The notes beneath the pieces are model-generated. The model was given only the letters and a program-made list of their open reading frames with translations, had not been told where the DNA came from and searched no databases. The position numbers and the translations under genes are program-made. Positions 31,801 through 39,044 of a DNA stretch of 39,044 bases are shown here, one piece after another; the first letter of the stretch is position 1; each line of letters starts with the position of its first letter. Source of the DNA: Saprolegnia diclina VS20 (Eukaryota; Oomycota; Saprolegniomycetes; Saprolegniales; Saprolegniaceae); the NCBI RefSeq assembly GCF_000281045.1, contig NW_008246094.1, positions 21,339 through 60,382 on the forward strand, given 5' to 3'.

Positions 31801-34018
31801 TGACGAACCTTGTTTGACCTGGTGGGCACCGTACGCATCTCCTAGAAAAATTGTTTAACAGCACTGCATACTGTCGACGATACCAAGAAGTTGACGCTGC
31901 AAAGAACCCGACGGGGCACTCGGTCACGCGCAGTTGCAGATTTGAAAAAAGCGATGAATGCGGCCACGGCAAATCACAGCGGACATGCACCTCGTAAGTG
32001 CCAGGCGGACCAGTAACACTTGCGTGGCGTAGCACGATGCGCCCGCCTTCGATCCACAAGCGACCTGTCCGCTCTACGCTTGCGCCTGCGACGTGCCAGG
32101 AACACGACCAATCGGTCGTTGCTGGATAGGACTGGTTGTACGCATCGACGACTTGGAACCACGGCCAGTCCCGTCGCTCAGGGACCGTCGTTTTCGAAGA
32201 GGCTCCGAGGACGAACCCACTCACAAGTGTTTCTGGCCAAGCCCTTGGCACGAGTTGGACGGGACCGGACGCGATAGCACCAATACTGTCGTTCGAGTCG
32301 ACCTGGGCAGCGCCATGGGGTGAGAACACGGCATCGCCACGCTCCGTTCCTCGGTTGCGCGTCATGTTGGTCGTGATCACTGTCACGCGGGCGTCACCAA
32401 AGAGGCCGACCGCTCCCTACAAAGACCTGAATGTACTTTCATGAGGACGAACGCACGTACACCAAACGCGGCAATGTTGTCGAAGAATCTCGACATCTCG
32501 ACTGTAGCACTAGCCGTCGCACCGAGAAGCCCAACGGCGCCGCCGTAGCCCTCAAGAGCCGAGTTACTGGAAAAAGTGGTACTCACGAGCGCCAGATGCG
32601 ACGAGGTCGCAGCAATGGCCCCGCCGTTGCCCGTTGCTGCGTTGTGCAAGAAGTACGACCGCTCGATGGTTGCCAGCGGCGCGTCACGAAGAGAGATGGC
32701 ACCGCCGTCGATACCGTCGTTGCCCTCAAAAGTACTTCCGACAACAGCTAGCAAGGACGACCGCAGAGCAATCGCAGACACCCCTCGGTGTCCGAGAAGC
32801 CGTGCGTTCTGCAGCTGTACGCAACTATCGTGGCCAGCAACGCCTACGATATACGACAGAGAGCTTGAGCGTCTGCAGTGTATAGGCAGTAGGTACCTGC
32901 ACCATGGCGCGCAGCGGTGTTGGCCGTGAGGTTCGAATCCACGAGCACCAGACGCGTCGAACCAAAAGCTCGCAGATGAACGCCACCGCCAAAACCCAGA
33001 GCGCTATTGTTCACCAATTGGGTGCTGCGCACGGTGATATTAGCTCGTCGATCAGCGCTAATGCCCCCGCCATGCCGACCGGCTCCTAAACTTTGTGAGA
33101 AAATGGTATAAAAAATACTGCCGTACGACAATGTTGCAACCTCGAGTGCTCAATCGTGATGCTCACGTTGCTAGCCAGAATCGCACCGCCATCACGGTTT
33201 GCCGTGTTGCTGTTGAAACGCGTCGAGTGAATGTCGACGCGGGCGGCGTTGCAGGCGTGGATGCCACCACCGTCGTCTTGAGCGACGTTGCTTGCAATGT
33301 CGGCTCCCGAAACCAACCAGTGTGATCGCTGGTCAATGTACACGCCGCCGCCTTGACGCGCAAGGTTGTGCGACACGTTGAGCGCACGGCCCACCATCGC
33401 TGAGTTTTCGAGGTAGATGCCGCCTCCTTGCTTGGCACGACCGCCTACGCAGTCGACGCGATTGACCCACAAGTAGCTTCGAACCGCCGCGACGCAGCCA
33501 CCGCGGCAGGCTTCGATCCCGCGGATGGAGACGCGGGTCAGCGAGAGTTGCGCCCAGGTTGCGACAAGCCGGACGCCGTCAAACGCCACGTTTTCGATGT
33601 CGACGAGGCCTGTGATCGACCATTGTGACGGCACATCGCAGACAATGGTAGGTGGCCATGTGGCGCCAATGATTGTCACGTTGAAAAGCTCAAGGGGGCA
33701 CTCGGAGGCGTATGTACCGGCCTGGATTAGCAAAATGTACTTGGATGACGCCGCTGCTGGCCTTGCTGCCAACGCTCCGTGTAGGCTTTTGAACGGACTC
33801 GCAGCAGACCCGCGAGCCACGGCGTCATTGCCACGAGTAGAGTCGACATAAATGACCACGTGACTGCGCTCATTGGGCCGACTGGTTGACAGCAAAGCGG
33901 GTTCCAGAGAAGTGAGTCCGGCGGACGTGCTTGGCCGTCCAGACGCATCATCTGGCTTGAGTGATAGCGTTCGACTCCAAAGCAGCAATATCAGCCAGGT
34001 GCATGACAGCCATCGCAT
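28870..34018 (-). CDS. Beta-helix (Pmp-like) surface protein with cysteine-rich region and multi-span C terminus
   Basis: Fifteen exons join in frame: 33127-34018, 32897-33085, 32461-32843, 31884-32416, 31809-31841, 31655-31760, 31420-31611, 31262-31370, 31108-31217, 30696-31055, 30584-30649, 29682-30551, 29418-29626, 28937-29385 and 28870-28889. Introns are 32-55 nt; the product is about 1506 residues. Residues 1-20 are a signal peptide. Residues about 50-490 are a right-handed beta-helix opening with IYVDSTRGND and carrying repeats of the NxAxxxGGAI/GGGV type seen in Chlamydia Pmp proteins. Residues about 650-810 hold cysteine knots (CVRCPPGQT, CAEGYDGVGCSVC). From about 825 on come seven or eight spans, including the WYCEVVDLVRRLL and FLKPYKQWTDT blocks that recur in large stramenopile surface proteins. 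Likely a plasma-membrane receptor or adhesin. The chain after 28937 is the least certain. Confidence 0.7.
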
Positions 34019-34778
34019 CGTATCGACGGGCGCAAATTTGGGCGAGCAGTTACAGCGAGCTTTCGGTCGTTTTTCTGAAGATTCGTTTTTCTGAAGAATT
34101 TACCCATTCTATGTCGCAAGAGTATGCTTGTACCGCGAGATGATGCAATATTTAGACATGATTTTGTGAGAGGCACGTTGTGCGAGGCGGTCCGTAGCTT
34201 GTACCGCGACAATCACTTGATTTTTTCGTTATAAACTCCAAAATATAGAGTCCAACGAGAGTGAACCATGTCCAGTATTTCTTCAACGTTAGAGAACAAA
34301 GACTCGGTGTAAACTCAGTAGATTTACTTCAGCGATAGCTCGACCTTATGCGTTCGCATGCAATGCTCTCACGCACCGCCAGGGAATGGAGCTGGACAAT
34401 GCAGCGCTTGGGCTATTATTACGCAGCTCAGTCGGCACTTGCCAACCGTCAACGCGTGGCTCCCACTCGACGTTTAACAGTCATAGTCGCCTCTTTCTGT
34501 GATGTTTGCATACACAGACTTACGGGATCTAGTCTTTCCGAATGCAGAAACTAATAAACAATGGCGTGGAGTTCTAGCTTTGTGTGTCTTCATACAAGGA
34601 GGCAGGATCATCAATGGAGATGAGTATTTTCTAAGCTTCCTCAACCTTACGATGAGACAAAACACTTGACATAGCATCGCTATCGATGTGTGCCCTTTTT
34701 GTTCCAAACGGTGCCGTCGATCGAACCTCACACAACGTCAAAGAAGTCGTTTGGGTATTTATAATCTCGCTTCGAGCC
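34019..34778. other. Divergent intergenic region
   Basis: About 760 AT-rich bases between two divergent genes. No convincing frame or RNA. A CAAATTT block lies 20-30 bases upstream of the minus-strand ATG (34018) and may be part of its core promoter. Confidence 0.4.
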
Positions 34779-36788
34779 ATGGTGTACGTCGCATCACACT
34801 TTGGAATTGCCATTCTTGGATTACGACCAACAAGTACACCGTCGCTGTACTCACCAAGTCCAAACCGACGTATTGGACGTACGCACATCGAGCGCACGGT
34901 TTTCTTGTCGCTGGCGCCGGGGTCTTTGTCGTGCTCCTCGTCGCCGGCGACGCGATCGTCAACAACTGGGCGCTCCTCAACTTTATGGGCAGCGGCTACT
35001 TCTTTGTGACGCCGATTGCCGCGGCGACGAGCTTGGACTCGCTCGGGGCGCAGTACAGCTTTGCAGCCGAGATGGGCCTTCAAGACCTTTCGAAAAGCGG
35101 TCGCTGGATGAGCAACTTTACCGTGACGCACATGGTTGCAAAAAGCGAAAAGATCTACGTGATTGTGACAGGTGACATTCCGCTCACGCCCAACTCGGTC
35201 TTGTGTCCAATCTTCAAAGCGCGATATGCTGTCGACTTTGGCGCGACAAATGGACGCGTCAACTTCGCACTCGCGTACGACGCAGTGTCGTTCTTCCGCG
35301 GCAATGCGCTCAGCCATGCGTTTACGGACGATGCCAGCGCCAACCTCGCCAATGCGTCCATGAGTGCACAAGAGCTTTTTGCACTCAACTGTCTGCCCGG
35401 ACGCGTCACTGTCGACAAGCGCTTTTCCAACGAGATCCAGCTACGCAACACGTCCGTGCCGCAAACTCACATCGTCTCGTACTACCGCATTTTCTCGCGG
35501 TCGTTCTGCACTGGCTGCGACCCCGTCGCCGAGCTCGGTTACGGCAGCTGCAACTTTACAATGGTGTACAACGACAGCGACAAGGCGGTCACTGTCACCA
35601 ACAGCACCTTTGTGCCTGGTTCTCTCTACAAACTTGGTTTTATCATGCCCCACACCTTCTTGGGCGAGCTCGCGCTGGTGGCCAAGTCCATTGCGATCGC
35701 GTTTGCTGTCCTTGGGTACCTCGCCAGTCGACGCACGGTGCAGTGGCCGGACGCCACGCACGTCGAATCGAGCGTCGGCAAGGCGCTGCGCACTATTTTG
35801 CCCAAGTGTTTTCCGTACCCAAGCCATGCACTCAGTCAGCTACTGCATGTTTTGCTACAACTCGGCCTGGTTTGTCATTCTGCACGCGTTTAGCGTGCTC
35901 ATCGACATCCAAAATTGTCTCTTGTACGTCCGGAACGTCAACTTGTACACGATGTACGCGCCGCAGTTTGGACACTCGCTGCAGCTCTTTGCCCTCAGCT
36001 CCCGCCTCTTGTGGGTCAACTGCGCGATCCTCAAGTCCGCAAAAGGCTTGTGCCATATGCTGAGCGTCGCGCAGTACGCAGGCGAGAGCCGCCTCGTCGG
36101 CTTCTTCAACCTCAGCAGTGTGTCGTGGCTGTACGCCAGTGCCATCGCACTCTTCTACGTGCCGCCGTTCATCGAATACAACAACAGCATCATCATCAAC
36201 CTCACCAATGCCCGCGAGCGCATCGACGGTATCTGCGTCGACGTCTACCAAGGTTTTTACATGCGCGTCGCGACATCCCTTGTTGTGGGCCTTGTCGTCA
36301 ACATTTTCGCTGTCACGGGCCTCAACCACGTGTGCAGCTACAAGTACTGGCAACTCGTGGCCAAGAACAGTCTGGCGCGCCAAGCACTCTTCAACAGCAG
36401 CTCGATCGTGTGCGACTACCTCGACGGACTCCAAGCCGATGGCGACGGCTCCATTTTTGTATTGCATGCTCGCCGATTTAGCACGCTCCAGTGGTTTTTC
36501 TCGAGCCACTTGACGCTTTTCGGGCTACCCGAGAAAGGACTTCGCGCCAAGAAGCAGCAAGTCGCCACGCAACAGTCGCAGTACGCGCCGTCTGCTCGCA
36601 CTGCAAGCGCCGCGATTGCGTGTAGCACGGCCGCTAACAATGCAAACGCGGAAGACGACGCGCGCGATTGCACCGTCGTTCAAAACGGGGACGCAACGCT
36701 GCATCTACTCGATGGACGTTTAACCGAGGTCACGAGCCTCGCGTTCAACATCAAACTGCTCAAAAATCTCACCGTCGCAATTAAATAG
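34779..36788 (+). CDS. Polytopic membrane protein, lineage-specific, 5' end unsettled
   Basis: Two long exons (to 35805, and 35840-36788) join in frame over a 34-nt intron. The first hydrophobic span (FLVAGAGVFVVLLVAG) is followed by a large extracytosolic loop of about 230 residues with several NxS/T sites and cysteines (FCTGCDP, GYGSCNF), then about six spans from FLGELALVAKSIAIAF on and a cytosolic tail of about 100 residues. Family not recognised. The coding frame has no ATG upstream of the first span. One reading is that the ATG at 34779 splices directly by a 53-nt intron (34782-34834) to the frame, giving about 640 residues; an upstream exon is equally possible. It is head-to-head with the beta-helix protein. 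Confidence 0.55.
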
Positions 36789-37100
36789 CTACCACGTTGA
36801 TCTTGACTAATACTGTACCGGTGTATAGTCGCACCTAACAGAACCGGGAAACGAATCTATAATAGTAAACATTGTAAGCTTATTTTGATGTTATCTAGCA
36901 CACAACCACACGACGTTGATATTTGTGGGTCGAGTCTTGTTTCTCTCAGAAGTGACGAGAGCGCAAACCTGGGAGAAAGTGAGGTAAGCATGGTTGCCGA
37001 TGTAGTGTGCCCAGAGTAAGTATCATTCACGTGCGTATAGCGAGTGGTTCAATTATTATTATATGTACAACTCGAATGCTGGGGCCACGTGGTGGGCCAC

Positions 37101-37134
37101 GCTGGTGGGCTTGCACAAGAGCAAGCCCACCAGC
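37101..37134. repeat. Perfect 14-bp inverted repeat, 6-base loop
   Basis: GCTGGTGGGCTTGC (37101-37114) and its exact reverse complement (37121-37134) are separated by ACAAGA. It would fold into a strong GC-rich hairpin. The flank just before it repeats GGTGGGCCAC-like words. Function unknown. Confidence 0.7.
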
Positions 37135-37566
37135 CAAGTTTGGGTGATTTTATCCTCATAGTTTAAAATAGTGTACATCCATTTGACAATATATAGTGTG
37201 CATGTGCGTGGCGCCGTCCCGGCGGCGCTCCAGTCGGACAAACTGCGTTTAAAACTAAACCGCTTCTATTTGGCAAGCAAGTTCCTGTCATCTGGGAGAG
37301 TTCAATGTGATACGTCGTGTGCACATTTGAGGTATTGAGTCAGAGTTATTGATGCTTAAAGGTTAACCACTCAACTTGTATTGATCTGTGAGCATAACTG
37401 CAGCTCGCCATACGAGTGGATAACCAACACGATATTGTAGTTGTTGCTTATGACAAGTGACGCGCCGTTATGTAAAGTCAGAGGATGATGTCGTATTGGG
37501 CAATTACTGCAGGTCGTTTGAGCGGCAAGGGCGTCAACGATTTTGATTAAATATGGCTATAAGTCG

Positions 37567-37592
37567 TTATTTATGGCAAGTGCCATAAATAA
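37567..37592. repeat. 26-bp near-perfect palindrome
   Basis: TTATTTATGGCA and its exact reverse complement are separated by only two bases (AG). Such a short spacer suits a dimeric protein binding site or a palindromic transposon footprint rather than an RNA hairpin. Confidence 0.7.
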
Positions 37593-38323
37593 GTAGTGTA
37601 TAACGCACAGCTCCTGCAACAGGGCTCAAACGTCGACGCGGCTTTGCATTCCGTGTCCTCCATGGTGTCTTCTACCAGTGTGCCAAGTTTGAGCGATTTC
37701 ATTTTGGACTGTGGTTTGGGCGCTCGGGCATTTCTGGGATCCAAGCAGCACCGATAGGATTGGCCAAAATGTGCGTAAAATGGCTAATTAATATGGTTCA
37801 TGGTAGCATCGTGAATTGATTTCGCGGCAAGGCCAACCTCGAAGCGTGCGACGAGAAGCCGACGTAGTCTGGTTCACTGTGAAAGCAGCGAAGGCACCAA
37901 ATATAATGTCATCAAACACGAGAAGAGCATGCCCCAAAAGACAGCGTCGTGCTTGTAGAGCTCGCTGCAAAGCTCCAAATGGAGCGTGGCACCTCGGGCC
38001 ACCTGCACAGCCAATGTCTCTACGGTAGGTGACCGCTTATGAATCTGCGGCCCGATCCGACAGGATGTGCGGCCGTCGTTGCCGCTGGGATGCCCGTGTT
38101 TTCGCCACACCACGCCGTGCACCTCCTTGTCCCCACCATTGATGCTTTGCAGCTTGCACGAGTATGAGTGCCAACATCTCTGTCGTCGAAATATTATGCC
38201 GTGGCTAGCACACATCACCGAGAGAAGCTTCGCGGCTGTCGCTCTGCGTTGCCCAGCACACCGAGTCCCCGCATGCTGTCGCTACCATAGGCGCCACGGC
38301 GCCTGCTCGCCTCGAGGAACACG

Positions 38324-38819
38324 ATGCAATCCAAGGTCTCGCAGCGCTACGGCCGACCGCTGGAGCGCCGTCACTTTGCCGCCTCAACTCGCGTCAAGCC
38401 GAGGTGCGTCTCTGCCTCTTGTCTCAGCGTAAATCGCCGTCAGCTCCTCTCGTCGTTGACATTGGCCTCGGTGATTGACCTCGGCACGTCGTACCGAGGA
38501 AGAGGTCCGGGGCTTGACCTCGTCGTCGAGCTCGAGTCATTACATCAAAAGCGGCTCTAATCGTGCGGAGAGTCCATTGTTCGGTGTAGGATGGCGTCGA
38601 GTGGTGTCGTCGAGTGCACGTTGGGCTTGTGTTGCAGCGGGACGCTCAATTGAGCGATGTGGAAACCTACAAAACACTTACAGTGATGCACAGCTTCGAA
38701 CTGCTAGAAAGGTCGTCGCGATCTGTCGCAGATCGCGCCAGCTAAGGGGACGATGCACGGACGTCTGCCACGGCGGTAGCTTGAACCCCGGCGTACTCGA
38801 TGCACTTGCTTTGACCTAA
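38324..38819 (+). other. Weak coding signal near the window end
   Basis: Two overlapping open frames (38324-38560 and 38475-38819) are open for about 80-115 codons. One contains TSARRTEEEVRGLTSSSSSS, which has some coding look, but there is no family match and no clear splice structure joining them. The rest to 39044 shows only a small 8-bp inverted repeat (38883-38890 and 38896-38903). Could be the edge of a gene continuing beyond the window or nothing. Confidence 0.2.
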
Positions 38820-39044
38820 TAGGACAACCTCATTCGCTGCATTAGAGTTGCTCTCGCAAGACAAGATGATGCATACGCCTATGTACTACCACGCGGGTAG
38901 TACCGCAGAGTAACGCGGGTCGGTCCTGTGTACCTAGGGTGTTTGGACATGAGCGCGGGATGATCAATATTATTGAGAGGTAATATATGCGCCTTGAATA
39001 TCGTGGACGTCGGCAGTGTGTTGGAGCGAGTGACGTCTCGTCAA

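Larger units (their letters stand above)
36789..38323. other. Gene-poor stretch with two inverted repeats
   Basis: AT-richer than the genes to the left. The open frames here (for example on both strands around 37816-38218) are short, overlap each other and have no known motif; the stretch could be decayed sequence. Two sharp inverted repeats are listed separately. Confidence 0.45.

Noticed and set aside
32925-32945. GGTTCGAATCC word resembling a tRNA B box
   Set aside because: No cloverleaf can be drawn around it and it lies in an exon of the surface-protein gene.
37816-38218. Overlapping frames on both strands considered as a decayed transposase
   Set aside because: No catalytic motif, helix-turn-helix or terminal repeat could be tied to them.

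Overview
The window looks like nuclear DNA of an oomycete, most likely a water mould of the Saprolegniales type. Four things point there: very GC-rich third codon positions, small genes packed close on both strands, many tiny GT-AG introns (mostly 41-55 nt, a few near 32 nt), and a near-perfect match to the oomycete initiator plus flanking core promoter just upstream of one gene (745-760). A complete axonemal dynein heavy chain implies flagellate zoospores. No prophage, CRISPR array, retroelement or virus-like element was recognised. The genus is not settled by the sequence.

Layout. 1-404 carries nothing recognisable. A tRNA-Val(CAC) lies at 405-477 with a Pol III T-run behind it. A cytosolic glutathione S-transferase (767-1393, +) faces a 1486-residue acidic, mostly disordered protein (1792-6252, -) that carries several SUMO-interacting-motif-like segments. 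That gene diverges from the largest gene of the window, an inner-arm dynein heavy chain of the DNAH10 / I1-beta type (6752-20823, +, about 4600 residues). The dynein's first 1.1 kb is broken by six short introns, so the first ATG of its long open frame (7915) is not the real start.

20.8-24.5 kb holds small genes that appear only after splicing: an 85-residue prefoldin-beta-like protein resembling ASDURF (20868-21272, -), a 120-residue membrane protein with two PPxY motifs and one PSAP motif (21496-21858, +), and a GRAM-domain protein (21971-23816, -).

24.4-28.2 kb is a membrane-protein stretch: an eight-span protein (24450-25445, +), an SLC35B1-type nucleotide(-sugar) transporter (25968-27236, -), a possible small spliced gene (27378-27610, -) and a four-span COPI-associated-like protein (27798-28199, -). 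28.9-34.0 kb (-) is best read as one 15-exon surface protein of about 1506 residues: signal peptide, right-handed beta-helix with Chlamydia-Pmp-like GGAI repeats, cysteine-rich knots and a C-terminal multi-span module. It diverges from another polytopic protein (34.8-36.8 kb, +). The last 2.2 kb (36789-39044) holds two sharp inverted repeats and no convincing gene.

The genes show no shared pathway; this reads as an ordinary gene-dense eukaryotic region. The 1-alpha partner and intermediate chains of the I1 dynein are not here. All exon borders were worked out by eye from frame continuity, GT-AG sites and domain sense, and need transcript support.
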